Origin: an uncultured Clostridia bacterium
GTDB lineage: Bacteria > Bacillota > Clostridia > Oscillospirales > Acutalibacteraceae
Length of the DNA: 64,000 bases
Reading direction: 5' to 3'
Assembly (NCBI GenBank): GCA_944380875.1
Contig: CALWJA010000038.1
Location: 1-64,000, forward strand
Positions 8,128 through 18,400 of this stretch are shown in pieces. The stretch's first letter is position 1, and each line of letters starts with the position of its first letter. The notes below the pieces were generated by a model, which saw only the letters and a list, made by a program, of their open reading frames with translations, did no database searches and was not told the origin of the DNA. A program made the translations under genes and the position numbers.

Positions 8128-9045
8128 TTACAGTAAAAGCACCAGCCCCAAAATTACCGGCAGGCTCAGCAAAATAGAAAGGGAACCTGTCAGGCTGGCT
8201 AAAGCGCCATCCCCTGTAATTTTTTCCGAATAAATCATGGACATTACAGAGATGGGCGCAAAGCACACAATACACATAGCCTGCCGGATTTCCAGCGGCA
8301 ATGGCAGACAAAAATAGAAAAACAGCGCAAAAACCGCGGCTCCCACAATACGAGTGAGAACAATGGAGGCCGCCTGCCCCAACCGGGAAAGCTCCTTTGG
8401 AAATTCAAACATAACGCCCACCGCCAGCATAGCCACAAAGCCATTGGAATCCCCAATTTTTCGTGTAATTTCCAAAACGGGAGCCGGTATCTGCAAGCTC
8501 AATAGCGATAACACAAGAAGCAGCAAATACGCATCAAAAGAAACAGAGGAAAAGAGCTTTTTAAAGAAAGAAGCCACACGTCCCCTCTGCTTACCTTCCT
8601 GCAAAAGGGTACTGCTCAAAAGGGCATAGGAACCTCCCGTGCACATGATCGCATTTCCCACATCAAACATACAAGCTGCTACCATGCAGAAAGGCGACAG
8701 AAAACTCTGCACAAAAGGCATGGTAAACGCCCCGATGTTATAACCGGAAGTATTCATCATATAAAAGGCTTTTTCTTTTTTTGATTTCTTTCTGGCAAGA
8801 ACATATCCCGCTGCCAGCATGGCTATATTTCCTAAAAATCCAAAAAGAACCGCAAAATACAAAAGAGGCTCCGGGCGGTACCCATCCGAAAAAGCGGTAA
8901 TAGCCGCGCAGGGCAGTGTCAGATTCATTACGATCCTAGAAAGAGGCCTATAATCTTCCGCTTGCAGGACACGGAATTTTTTGAGCGCATATCCCAGAAC
9001 ACTAATAAGGATAAGAAACCCTGCTTTTGATAAAACTTCCCCCAC
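8128..9045 (-). CDS. AEC family transporter (auxin efflux carrier fold)
   Basis: A 305-residue integral membrane protein with about ten hydrophobic segments in the two five-helix repeats of the AEC superfamily. The NLTLPCAAITAF motif in the first repeat and the matching FAPISVMSMIYSEKITGD region in the second are typical. Bacterial members export or exchange malate, malonate or other carboxylates, but no substrate can be assigned here. It is a single gene and ends at the shared terminator. Confidence 0.8.
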   Translation of the reverse strand: MGEVLSKAGFLILISVLGYALKKFRVLQAEDYRPLSRIVMNLTLPCAAITAFSDGYRPEPLLYFAVLFGFLGNIAMLAAGYVLARKKSKKEKAFYMMNTSGYNIGAFTMPFVQSFLSPFCMVAACMFDVGNAIMCTGGSYALLSSTLLQEGKQRGRVASFFKKLFSSVSFDAYLLLLVLSLLSLQIPAPVLEITRKIGDSNGFVAMLAVGVMFEFPKELSRLGQAASIVLTRIVGAAVFALFFYFCLPLPLEIRQAMCIVCFAPISVMSMIYSEKITGDGALASLTGSLSILLSLPVILGLVLLL

Positions 9046-9157
9046 TATTTGATCTCTCCATTTCCCCCAATATAACCTTAGAAGTAAAACTTCTCACAAC
9101 GGTTCTTATTGTATCATTTACACCCAGCGAATGCAAAACTTCTTTTACCTTTCAGCA

Positions 9158-9192
9158 AAAAAGCCTCCGGATCGTGGATCCGGAGGCTTTTT
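9158..9192 (-). terminator. Terminator after leuS
   Basis: AAAAAGCCTCCGGATC pairs with GATCCGGAGGCTTTTT around a GTG loop, eight bases past the leuS stop. It ends the long minus-strand housekeeping run. The flanking A and T runs also allow activity on the other strand, though no plus-strand gene reads into it. Confidence 0.85.
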
Positions 9193-9200
9193 ACATAAAC

Positions 9201-11615
9201 TTAACGAACTACCAAATTCACAAGCTTGCCAGGCACATAGATTTCTTTCACAACATTTTTGCCTTCCAGAGAAGCGGCAACCTTCTCATCAGCTTTGGCG
9301 GCTGCGATAGCGTCATCCTTGGAAATATCCGCCGCAACCTGCATCCGAGTACGCAGCTTGCCGTTTACCTGCACCACAATCTCCACCATGCTCTCACGGC
9401 ATTTAGCCTCGTCATAAGCAGGCCATTCCTGCTGACAGACCATACCGCCGAACTGCAGATTCTCCCATACTTCTTCGCAGACATGGGGTGCAAAGGGGCA
9501 CAAAAGCAGAGTAAATATTTTCATCTCGCCCTTTGTGATGCTGCCTTTATCGCTGATTTCATTGATAAGAGCCATCAGTGAGGCAATAGCCGTATTAAAT
9601 TTAAGCGTCTCAATATCCTCTGTGACTTTACGAATCGTCTTATGGAAAGACGTTTCCATCTCAGGACGGATTTCATCCCCTTCAATCAGAGTATTCTGCA
9701 GGTTCCAGAAACGCTCGATGAACCGACGGCATCCGCGCAGGCTGTTAATGCTCCAGGGAGCCGATTTCTCAAAATCCCCGATAAACATCTCATACAAGCG
9801 GAGGGTATCTGCTCCATACTCATTTACGATATCGTCCGGATTTACCACATTTCCGCGGCTCTTACTCATCTTTTCGCCGTTCTCGCCCAGGATCATGCCA
9901 TGGCTCGTGCGTTTGGCATAGGGTTCTTTGGTAGGAACTACACCGATATCATAAAGGAACTTATGCCAGAACCGGCTATAAAGCAAATGAAGGGTGGTAT
10001 GCTCCATACCGCCGTTATACCAGTCTACCTGGTTCCAATAGTCGAGGGCTTCTTTTCCCACCAAGGCCTCTGTGTTGTGAGGATCCATATACCGGAGAAA
10101 ATACCAAGAGGAACCAGCCCACTGGGGCATGGTATCCGTTTCCCTTCTTGCGGCCCCGCCGCAGTGCGGGCAAGTGGTATTGATCCAATCCGTCATATGA
10201 GCAAGGGGGGATTCCCCGTTATCCGTGGGTTCATAGGATTTTACATTGGGAAGAGTGAGAGGAAGCTGATCTTCCGGCAGAGGAACCCATCCGCATTTTT
10301 CGCAGTATACCATGGGGATCGGTTCACCCCAATATCTCTGGCGGGAAAAGACCCAGTCGCGCAGCTTAAAGTTCACTTTGCTGTGCCCGAATCCTTTTTC
10401 CTCCATATAGGCCTTGATCTTTTCCTTGGCCTCCTCCACACTGAGTCCATCCAGAATTCCGGAATTCACCATGGTGCCGGTTTCGCAATCCGTAAAGGCT
10501 TCTTTCTCCACATTACCGCCCGCTACGACTTCAATAATGGGAAGATCAAATTTTTTGGCAAATTCCCAGTCGCGGGTATCGTGGCCCGGAACAGCCATGA
10601 TTGCGCCTGTACCATAGGAAACTAGTACATAATCGGAAATAAAAATGGGAATCTCTTTGCCGTTAACAGGGTTCACTGCCATTACGCCTTCCAAGCGCAC
10701 ACCCGTCTTTTCCTTCACTACTTCCGTACGCTCGAATTCCGATTTCTTGGCTGCTTCCGCCTGATAGGCTTTTACAGCATCCATGTTGGAAATGAGCCCT
10801 TCCCATTTTTTAAGAAGGGGATGCTCGGGAGACACAACCATATAGGTTACGCCGTAAAGAGTATCGGGGCGGGTGGTATACACCGTGAGAGTATCGCCGG
10901 TGGTAGCTTTAAAATCCACTTCCGCGCCGGTGGAGCGTCCGATCCAGTTTTTCTGCTGGGTCTTAACCCTATCGGGATAATCTACCAAATCCAAATCATC
11001 GATGAGGCGCTGGGCATATTCCGTAATCTTCAGCATCCACTGGGATTTCACCTTATGCACTACTTCGCTTCCGCAGCGCTCGCAGACACCATCTACAACT
11101 TCTTCGTTTGCAAGAACGCATTTGCAGGAAGTACACCAGTTTACGGCCATTTCTTTTTTATAAGCCAGGCCATGCTTGAAAAGCTGCAGGAAAATCCACT
11201 GGGTCCATTTATAATAATCCGGATCTGTGGTGTTGATCTCTCTGCTCCAATCGAAGGAAATACCCAGGGACTGAATCTGCTCTTTAAAGCGGGCTACATT
11301 TTTCTTGGTAACCTCGGCAGGATGCACATGATTTTTGATAGCATAGTTTTCCGTGGGCAAACCGAAAGCATCCCAGCCGATAGGATAGAGCACATTATAC
11401 CCCTGCATACGGCGTTTGCGCGCCACTATATCCAGAGCGGTATACGGGCGCGGATGCCCCACGTGAAGCCCCTGACCCGAAGGATAAGGGAATTCAATAA
11501 GAGCATAGTATTTGGGCTTTTCAGAATCATTTTCCGCGTGGAATACGCCTGCTTTTTCCCAGGCGTCCTGCCACTTTTTCTCAATAGGTTTATGGTCGTA
11601 ACGCTCGCATTTCAT
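9201..11615 (-). CDS. leuS: Leucyl-tRNA synthetase
   Basis: Charges tRNA-Leu with leucine in the cytosol. The 804-residue protein carries the class I HIGH motif as HVGH (residues 51-54, after FPYPSGQGL), a zinc-finger-like cysteine set ([21 protein letters not shown]), an editing CP1 domain with the conserved Thr-rich [11 protein letters not shown] segment, and the KMSKS motif ([11 protein letters not shown]). The start at 11615 has GGGAG upstream and matches the family; the frame is open 40 codons further. It follows rsfS by 65 bases. No T-box leader precedes it, so it appears to be transcribed from upstream genes. Confidence 0.97.
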   Translation of the reverse strand: MKCERYDHKPIEKKWQDAWEKAGVFHAENDSEKPKYYALIEFPYPSGQGLHVGHPRPYTALDIVARKRRMQGYNVLYPIGWDAFGLPTENYAIKNHVHPAEVTKKNVARFKEQIQSLGISFDWSREINTTDPDYYKWTQWIFLQLFKHGLAYKKEMAVNWCTSCKCVLANEEVVDGVCERCGSEVVHKVKSQWMLKITEYAQRLIDDLDLVDYPDRVKTQQKNWIGRSTGAEVDFKATTGDTLTVYTTRPDTLYGVTYMVVSPEHPLLKKWEGLISNMDAVKAYQAEAAKKSEFERTEVVKEKTGVRLEGVMAVNPVNGKEIPIFISDYVLVSYGTGAIMAVPGHDTRDWEFAKKFDLPIIEVVAGGNVEKEAFTDCETGTMVNSGILDGLSVEEAKEKIKAYMEEKGFGHSKVNFKLRDWVFSRQRYWGEPIPMVYCEKCGWVPLPEDQLPLTLPNVKSYEPTDNGESPLAHMTDWINTTCPHCGGAARRETDTMPQWAGSSWYFLRYMDPHNTEALVGKEALDYWNQVDWYNGGMEHTTLHLLYSRFWHKFLYDIGVVPTKEPYAKRTSHGMILGENGEKMSKSRGNVVNPDDIVNEYGADTLRLYEMFIGDFEKSAPWSINSLRGCRRFIERFWNLQNTLIEGDEIRPEMETSFHKTIRKVTEDIETLKFNTAIASLMALINEISDKGSITKGEMKIFTLLLCPFAPHVCEEVWENLQFGGMVCQQEWPAYDEAKCRESMVEIVVQVNGKLRTRMQVAADISKDDAIAAAKADEKVAASLEGKNVVKEIYVPGKLVNLVVR

Positions 11616-11680
11616 GGTTAGTCGCTCCCAGCATAAAATAAATTTATCTATCAGTCGATCAGGAGAATAGAGGCCCCGCC

Positions 11681-12043
11681 TTATTCCTCCTGGATTAGAT
11701 ACTCGGAAATATCTACTTTCACGCCGTCCTGCCAAAGACGGTCCAGATCATAAAATTCACGGGATTCCCTTGTAAACACATGGATGATGACCTCGCCGTA
11801 ATCCAACAAGATCCAGGAATTGGAACGGTATCCCTCAATATGGGTAGGGGCTGCGCCCTCTTCCTTCAGGCGGAACTCCAATTCGTCCGCCAGCGCTTTT
11901 ACATGGGTATTGCTTGTGCCTGTGGCGATTACAAAATAATCCCCTAATGTAGACACCTCTCGGATATCAATCATATTTATATCCAGAGCTTTTTTGGCGT
12001 CCATCAGTTTGACTGCCTGTATAGCCAAGTCTTTTGCATTCAT
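11681..12043 (-). CDS. rsfS: Ribosome silencing factor RsfS
   Basis: A 120-residue protein of the RsfS/Iojap family, which binds ribosomal protein L14 and blocks subunit joining when nutrients are scarce. The conserved stretches [37 protein letters not shown] and [20 protein letters not shown] are all present. Two ATGs lie six bases apart. The inner one (12043) is preferred because the AGGCAGG site is then seven bases away rather than one. It lies in the nadD-yqeK-rsfS order typical of Bacillota. Confidence 0.93.
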   Translation of the reverse strand: MNAKDLAIQAVKLMDAKKALDINMIDIREVSTLGDYFVIATGTSNTHVKALADELEFRLKEEGAAPTHIEGYRSNSWILLDYGEVIIHVFTRESREFYDLDRLWQDGVKVDISEYLIQEE

Positions 12044-12076
12044 ACGCATACCTGCCTTTTATCGTTTCAGATCTTT

Positions 12077-12655
12077 TTAAAGTTTCTCTTTCTGCTTTTT
12101 CAAAACCGTTTCATTATATAACGCCACCGTATCTGGATGGATAGCCCAGCCGCCTTCCGTGAGCTCTTGTATAGTAAAAGCCGTTCCTTCCAGAATAGCG
12201 CTATCCAAATCGGAATCCGCTTTTTTCCGCATCCGGTCTACTCCGGGGTAATCTCTGTCTGCGGAAGTAAAATCCGCCACAAAAACCACTTTTTCCAAAA
12301 GAGACATGCCCGACCGGCCTGTTGTGTGGTAACGGACAGCCGTTACAATCTCCGGATCCTCAAGTTTCAGAACCTTTTCGATATATGCTGCGCCCAAAAT
12401 GGCATGCCAAAGCTTTTTCCCCGCTTTTTCCACATCGGTGAGTATTATACCAAATTGCTCCATGCTTTTCAATTGCTTATCCGCGGGCATATCTTTCATA
12501 CAGTCATGGAGAATACCAGCGATCTCCGCTTTTTTAGGATCCGCCCCATATTTTTTTGCCAGCCGCAGGGCTTCCGCCGCCACGTTAACAGAATGGCGAT
12601 ACCGCTTCTCACTTAAAAGAGGTTTTATAATTTTTTTGCCTTCTTCCAGAGTCAA
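12077..12655 (-). CDS. yqeK: HD-domain Ap4A hydrolase YqeK
   Basis: A 192-residue HD-superfamily metalloenzyme. Family members cleave diadenosine tetraphosphate symmetrically to two ADP. Metal ligands are visible as RHSVNVA (first His), ILHDCMKD (His-Asp) and AILGAAY/RYHTTGRSGM further on. The proposed start is a TTG at 12655 that overlaps the nadD stop as TTGA, with an AGGGGG site upstream. This gives translational coupling and removes 13 residues with no family resemblance. The gap to rsfS is 33 bases. Confidence 0.88.
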   Translation of the reverse strand: MTLEEGKKIIKPLLSEKRYRHSVNVAAEALRLAKKYGADPKKAEIAGILHDCMKDMPADKQLKSMEQFGIILTDVEKAGKKLWHAILGAAYIEKVLKLEDPEIVTAVRYHTTGRSGMSLLEKVVFVADFTSADRDYPGVDRMRKKADSDLDSAILEGTAFTIQELTEGGWAIHPDTVALYNETVLKKQKEKL

Positions 12656-13266
12656 TTTCCATTTCCCCCTTTTCCGTATAACCCATGACGACAAATATAT
12701 TCTTCCACAGCAGAGGGCACCATTTTCTCAATAGAATCTCCTCTGTTCACAGCCTCCCGGATTTCCGTAGAAGAAATGGGGAGATACGGAATTCTCTTCA
12801 CAGTAACACAGGCGCCCCTAGCCCGCAGCCCTTGGGCGTATTTTTCCATTTCGGCCTCATGGCCTACGCTTCGGGGCACAGCGCATATTTCCGCCAGCCG
12901 GAGAATCACATCCGGTCTATACCAATTCAAAAGCGTAAGGAACATATCCTCGCCCATCAAAAGGCAGAATCTGTCCTCCGGATATATTCGGTGCAGTTCT
13001 TCCAGCGTATCGGCCGTGTAACTTTTTCCCTGCCGCCGTATTTCCAGATCGCTCACCAGAAAGGATTCCTCCCCCTTGCAGGCAAGACGGCACATTTCCA
13101 ATCTCTGATCCGGCTGTGCCAGGTCTTTTGCCACTTTATGAGGAGGAATTTTCGTAGGGATCCACAGAACCTTATCCAGCTTCATACTTTCTTTGAATGC
13201 CCGGGCAATATGGAGATGCCCTTCATGGACCGGATTAAAGGTTCCGCCAAAAACACCGTATTTCAT
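12652..13266 (-). CDS. nadD: Nicotinate-nucleotide adenylyltransferase NadD
   Basis: Transfers AMP from ATP to nicotinate mononucleotide in NAD synthesis. The 204 residues show the nucleotidyltransferase motif GGTFNPVHEGH (7-17) and the C-terminal ISSTEIREAV motif. The start lies eight bases after the yhbY stop without a strong Shine-Dalgarno, so coupling to yhbY is likely. Its own stop overlaps the yqeK start. Confidence 0.95.
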   Translation of the reverse strand: MKYGVFGGTFNPVHEGHLHIARAFKESMKLDKVLWIPTKIPPHKVAKDLAQPDQRLEMCRLACKGEESFLVSDLEIRRQGKSYTADTLEELHRIYPEDRFCLLMGEDMFLTLLNWYRPDVILRLAEICAVPRSVGHEAEMEKYAQGLRARGACVTVKRIPYLPISSTEIREAVNRGDSIEKMVPSAVEEYICRHGLYGKGGNGN

Positions 13267-13274
13267 TTCGGCAT

Positions 13275-13583
13275 TCAGCGCCGCGCAGGCTTAGGCAGCT
13301 GGATTTTCGGTTCCTTTTCATTCCGGCGGTAAAGAACAAATTTGGTTCCGATCACCTGCACCACCTGGGAACCGGTAGACTGGGCCAATTCCTCAGCGGC
13401 TTCTCTTGCGGAAACAGGCGCTGTTTCAAGGACTTTCCCTTTTATGATTTCTCTTTTCAGAATAGCGTCATCGGCCTGTTTGACAACATCCGGGCCAATA
13501 CCGCTTTTACCGACCATCAAGATTGTATCCAAATCCACCGCCATGGAGCGGAGATAGGCTCTCTGCTTGCTTGTAAGCTCCAT
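13275..13583 (-). CDS. yhbY: CRM-domain RNA-binding protein YhbY
   Basis: A 102-residue protein made of one CRM domain, which binds pre-50S ribosomal particles in other bacteria. The family signature is visible as LTSKQRAYLRSMA at the start, VGKSGIG in the GxxG loop region, and TGSQVVQVIGTKFVLYRRN near the end. The last ten residues are basic and extend past the fold. It sits upstream of nadD as in many Bacillota; the obgE gene that often precedes it is not here. Confidence 0.92.
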   Translation of the reverse strand: MELTSKQRAYLRSMAVDLDTILMVGKSGIGPDVVKQADDAILKREIIKGKVLETAPVSAREAAEELAQSTGSQVVQVIGTKFVLYRRNEKEPKIQLPKPARR

Positions 13584-13656
13584 CTAAAATCTTCCTCATC
13601 TTTCCCAATATTGTATATTCCGTCAACCAGCAGGCTTTTATATCTGCACAGCAGGA

Positions 13657-14241
13657 TTACTGGCCGTTTCTGCGCTTCAGAAGTTCTTCCTTCAACAAAC
13701 GGAGCGCTTTACCTCTATGGCTGACCGCATCTTTTTCCGCGGGGGAAAGCTCTGCATAGGTCCTATCTCCTACCAGGAAAATAGGATCATATCCAAAGCC
13801 GTCTTTTCCCCGGGGAGCAAAAGCCACCGTTCCTTCGCAAACGCCTGTTACTGTGATTTCTTCCCCGCTGGGAAACACGCAGCAAATCGCGCTGACAAAA
13901 CGCGCACTTCTCTTTCCCTCCGGTATATCCTTCATCTCTTCCAGAAGCTTTTTGTTCCGATCCGCATCCGTAGCTTCTTCCCCTGCATACCGGGCGGAAT
14001 ACACGCCGGGAGCGCCTCCAAGAGCGTCTACGGCAATGCCCGAATCGTCCGCCACGCTGGGGAGCCCTGTAGTCTTGCAGGCGGAAAGCGCCTTCAGCCG
14101 GGCATTTTCTTCAAAAGTGGTTCCCGTTTCCTCCACTTCGGGCAGGTCCGCCGTCTCCACATGGATGCCCATCGGCTCCAGGATCCGGCTCAACTCTGCC
14201 ACCTTATGTTTGTTATGGGTAGCCATAATAAAAGTTTCCAT
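13657..14241 (-). CDS. rdgB: XTP/dITP diphosphatase (RdgB/HAM1)
   Basis: Removes non-canonical purine triphosphates (XTP, ITP, dITP) from the nucleotide pool by releasing pyrophosphate. The 194 residues carry the family motifs ATHNKHKVAEL (substrate pocket), ADDSGIAVDALGGAPGVYSAR (catalytic Asp pair) and GYDPIFLV, followed by SHRGKALR. Ribosome binding site GGGAG is well placed. It lies 29 bases after ftsY. Confidence 0.95.
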   Translation of the reverse strand: METFIMATHNKHKVAELSRILEPMGIHVETADLPEVEETGTTFEENARLKALSACKTTGLPSVADDSGIAVDALGGAPGVYSARYAGEEATDADRNKKLLEEMKDIPEGKRSARFVSAICCVFPSGEEITVTGVCEGTVAFAPRGKDGFGYDPIFLVGDRTYAELSPAEKDAVSHRGKALRLLKEELLKRRNGQ

Positions 14242-14270
14242 TTTTCTCTCCCTTTCCGGTATCCTGCCGC

Positions 14271-15179
14271 TCAGCGCTCAAAAAGAGCCCTAGCAAATTC
14301 ATCTGCATCAAAAGGCTGCAGATCATCGATCTGCTCGCCCACGCCTATGAATTTGACCGGCATCTGAAGTTCATCCCGGATAGCCAGAACGATACCGCCC
14401 TTAGCAGTTCCATCCAGTTTTGTCAGAACAATACCGGTTATATCCGCCGCATTTTTAAATTCCCGGGCCTGATTTACACCGTTTTGCCCTGTTGCTGCAT
14501 CCAATACCAACAGCACTTCCCTGGAAGCATCCGGAAGCTCTCTGGCGATTACCCGGTTGATTTTTGCCAGTTCATCCATCAGGTTTTTCTTATTATGCAA
14601 GCGTCCGGCCGTGTCGCAAATAACAACATCCGCGCCTCTTGCCTTCGCCGCCGAAATCGCATCGAACACCACGCTGGCCGGGTCGCTTCCCTCTTTCTGC
14701 CGGATGATGGGGCTATGGCTGCGTTCTGCCCAGACTTCCAGCTGCTCGATTGCCGCAGCGCGGAACGTATCAGCTGCCGCCAAAATCACTTTCTTCCCTT
14801 CACGATTGAGCATAGCGGCCAGTTTCCCTATGGTAGTGGTTTTCCCTACTCCATTGACTCCGATCACCAGAATCACAGAAGGCTTGGTGGAAAGTTCCAG
14901 CTCCTGCCCTCCCCGCAGCATGTCCGCAACGATATTCTGGAGAAGCCCGTAAATCTGTTCGGGGTCCTTAATTCCCTGTTCCTTTACTTTCTGGCGCAGA
15001 AGCCCGCAGATTTTTTCTGCTGTGGGCATTCCCACATCCCCCATAATCAGAAGCTCTTCCAATTCTTCAAACAGTTCTTCATCAATAGAAGTAAAGGAAT
15101 GCAGCATGGTCTCGATAGATGAAGATATGCTCTCCCTCGTTTTTTTCAGGCCAGCTTTTATTTTTGCAAACAATCCCAT
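14271..15179 (-). CDS. ftsY: Signal recognition particle receptor FtsY
   Basis: The membrane-associated GTPase that receives SRP-ribosome complexes at the translocon. The 302 residues contain the short N domain and the NG GTPase: GVNGVGKTTTIGKLA (G1), DTFRAAAIEQL (insertion), DTAGRLHN (G3) and TKLDGTAKGG (G4). The acidic A domain of proteobacterial FtsY is missing, as usual in Bacillota. GGAGG site at the start. It follows smc, as is common in Firmicutes, but the ylxM-ffh pair that often comes next is not found. Confidence 0.95.
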   Translation of the reverse strand: MGLFAKIKAGLKKTRESISSSIETMLHSFTSIDEELFEELEELLIMGDVGMPTAEKICGLLRQKVKEQGIKDPEQIYGLLQNIVADMLRGGQELELSTKPSVILVIGVNGVGKTTTIGKLAAMLNREGKKVILAAADTFRAAAIEQLEVWAERSHSPIIRQKEGSDPASVVFDAISAAKARGADVVICDTAGRLHNKKNLMDELAKINRVIARELPDASREVLLVLDAATGQNGVNQAREFKNAADITGIVLTKLDGTAKGGIVLAIRDELQMPVKFIGVGEQIDDLQPFDADEFARALFER

Positions 15180-15455
15180 TTCTGTTCCTCCGCTTTATAA
15201 TCTGATCTTCCGCTTTGTATAGCTTCCCGCGCTTTGTGTATCGGCAGGGCATCAAACAGAACTCTGCCGTGCCAAAACATAACGCAGCTTGTATGCAACC
15301 CATTTTCCCACATGCATCCTGCATCTGAAAACCTCAATTGGGCTGGAATCTGCCTGCGCACATTATACCCCATATAAAAAAGGTTTGTCCACCCATTCCG
15401 CCGCTCCTTCTGAAAAAACGCATAGTCAGGGCTTTTTACAGGATTCGAAACAGGT
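15180..15455. other. 276-base gap between smc and ftsY with no gene recognised
   Basis: An unusually long gap in an otherwise tightly packed run. The open frames here (for example 15158-15559 minus) lack ribosome binding sites and resemble nothing I know. I see no clear hairpin terminator. It may hold a promoter for ftsY or be the remnant of a lost gene. Confidence 0.4.
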
Positions 15456-18400
15456 TCAGCGGGAAGCGCTGATTCCAAGCTTTTGTTCCACTTCCGCCGT
15501 GCGAAGCTCCAGAAGGCTGGAAATTCCCTCATCCTGCATCGTGACCCCATAGAGCACATCGGCTTCCTCCATGGTGCCGCGGCGATGGGTAATGACGATA
15601 AACTGGGTGTTCCGATTCATACGCCGCAGATAGTTGGCAAACCGATCTACATTGACGTCATCCAAAGCGGCTTCAATCTCATCCATTACACAGAAAGGAG
15701 GCGGATTCACCCGCATAATGGCAAAATAAAGAGAAATGGCAACCAGGGCTTTTTCCCCGCCGGAAAGGCTCTCCAAATTGTGTACGATTTTTCCCGGGGG
15801 CTGCACATGTATCTCAATGCCGCAAGTAAGGATATTTTCCGGGTCGCTCAGAGAGATCTCCGCTTCTCCGCCTCCAAACAGTTCCTTGAAGGTCTTGCCA
15901 AAGTTTTCGTTAATCATCCGGAAACGGGTAATGAAAAGCTCTCGCATCTGCCTGGTCAAATCCGAAATCATGTTGCGCAGCTCTTCCCGGCTTTTTTCCA
16001 CATCCTCTATCTGGGCTTTCAGGAAATCGTACCGTTCCTTTACCTCTTTATATTCCTCCACCGATCCGGGATTTACCGGCCCTAAGGCGCGAATTTTATT
16101 TTTCAGCTCTCCAAGACGTTTCTGCGCCTTGGAAGGATCTTCAATTTTCGCTCCGATTTCCTCTGCTTCTCTTCGGGTCAGTTCATATTCTTCCCACAAT
16201 CGGCTTATAATGGCGTCGTATTCTTTCTGGAGATTATCCCGCCGTTCCTCCAGCCGTGCAAGTTCGTGACCGACTTTCTCCCGCTGGTCGGAAATCTCCC
16301 TTTGTTTTACCCGTAGTTCTGCCGTTTCTTTTTCCAGTTCCATCCGGCGGCGGTTCAGTTCTTCGATGGAATCCCCCTTATTCTTCGCTTCCTGCCGCAA
16401 AGCGTCTGCCTCTTTTTTCAGGTTGTCGATACGTACACCCAAAAGGACTGTTGCCGCTTCCACCGCCTGGATCTCACTGCGAAGTTCTTGTGTTTTTCCC
16501 GCATGGTCCTGTTTGCGCCTTTCCAGATCCTCCACTGCGGCAAGAAGGGAATCCCGATCCTTTTCAAGGGATAGTATACCCATGCGAATTTCCTGCATCC
16601 GGCCGGCTATAGCGTCGCTCTGCCGGTTTTGCTCATCCCGACTTCCACTGATTTCACTGAGTTTAGCCTGCAAATCCTCCATAGAAGCCGTAAAAGCAGC
16701 AATGGCTTCTTCTCCCTTGCTTTTCTGGGCGGAAAGCTCTGAAAGGCGAGCCTCCCCGGCGGCAGACTCTTCCGCCAACGCTTTTTCGTCCTTATCCAGA
16801 TTTAAAAGGGAATCCTCCAAGTTCCGCAGGACGGCTTCCAGCCGCACCTTATCTTCCTGGGCGGTGGAAAGTTCCCCTCTGGAAGCGGAAAGGGAAGCTT
16901 CCTCCCGGGCCACTTCTTCCCGGGCCGTTTTCAGCAATTCGGAAGCTTCTTCTTCTTTTTTTCGAAGCTCTTCCGCTTCCTTACGGAACCGCTCTATTTC
17001 AGAAGTTCTGCTCAAAAGGCCGGAATTTCGATTCAAAGAACCTCCCGTGAGAGAACCGCCGGCGTTTACTACCTGGCCGTCCAATGTGACGATACGGAAG
17101 CGGTATCCAAACCGGCGGGCTATGGCCACTGCGCTGTCCAGATCTTCGGCCACAGCGATACGCCCCAAAAGAGAATGCAGGATCCCCGTATATTCGGGCT
17201 CACACCGGCAAAGTTCTCCAGCAATTCCTACAAAACCGGGGCATTCCTCCAAACCTTTTTCTTCCAGAATACGTCCCCGGATAGTGGACAAAGGAAGAAA
17301 GGTGGCTCTGCCGGAATCTCTCTGCTTCAAAAGCTGGATAGCCCGTTTGGCATCCTGTTCCGTCTCCACTACTATGTTCTGCATGGCAGGCCCCAAGGCG
17401 ATTTCTATGGCCACCGCATATTCCTCCGGCGTCTGGATCAGCCTGGAAACAGGACCCCGTATACCGGAAAGACTTCCTCTTTTTACTTCCCGCATGACAA
17501 CCTTCACGCTTTGAGAAAAGCCCTCCAGATTCCTTTCCAACTCTTCCAGAAGGTGGGCTCTTCTGGAACGCTCTTCCGCGTCCAGATGCAGCTTTTCCAT
17601 CTTTTTCCGGTTATCTTCCACTTTGCGGCGACGGCTTTCCAACCGCATTTCATAGCCCTGCACCGCATTTCCCAGAGCTCCGATTTTTGCTTCGGTATCC
17701 GCCAGCATATCTTTGTATTCCCGCTGTTCCTCCAAAGCTTTTTCTCTCCGGGAACGCCGCTCCGCCAGGGATTCCTGTATGTTTTCCTGCCGCAGACGGA
17801 TTTCTTCCATGGAAGTAGCCGCGGCAGAAACCTGTATTCTTGCTTCTGTTGACCGGGAAGTAAGCGCGGAAAGCTCCCTGGAATAATCCGCAATCTTTCC
17901 TCCCGTCTCACTCATATGCAGTCGCAGCTCGGAAAGCTCCCGCTCACAATCCTGGACGGATTTTTCCTGCTTTGTGATCTCCGCCGATTTTTCCTCAATC
18001 TGAAGCTTTTTTTCTTCTATCTGCCCATCCAAAGCTTCGCCGGATGAAGAGGACTGCTCTATCTCTTTCAAAAGACGTTCTACGGTTTCCTTATTGTGAA
18101 AAATATCGTTTTCCAAAACGGAAACCTCTCCGTCTTTCCGGGTGGCAGACTCTTCTAATCGTGAAATTTCCTGCCGGGTTTCATCCACTTTGGCTGTGCA
18201 GCGTGTGCTTTCCGTATAGACTTTGTCGATCTCCCCATCTATTCGGGTTATTTCCTCTTCCGCCTGGGAGTGGTCGTTTTGGGCTAGAAGGATTTTATCG
18301 TCCTGCTCTCGGAGCACACGACCGGATTTCTCCAGTGTATGGAGCCAAAGGCCAATTTCCAGCGTCTTTTTTTCTCCCGCAAATTCCAGATACTGCAAAG

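Noticed and set aside
9201..11680. T-box riboswitch before leuS
   Set aside because: Only 65 bases separate rsfS and leuS, with no room for the specifier stem, antiterminator and terminator.
15082..15559. Frames of 80 and 133 codons between smc and ftsY
   Set aside because: No ribosome binding sites, extensive overlap with the ends of smc and ftsY, and no recognisable motif.
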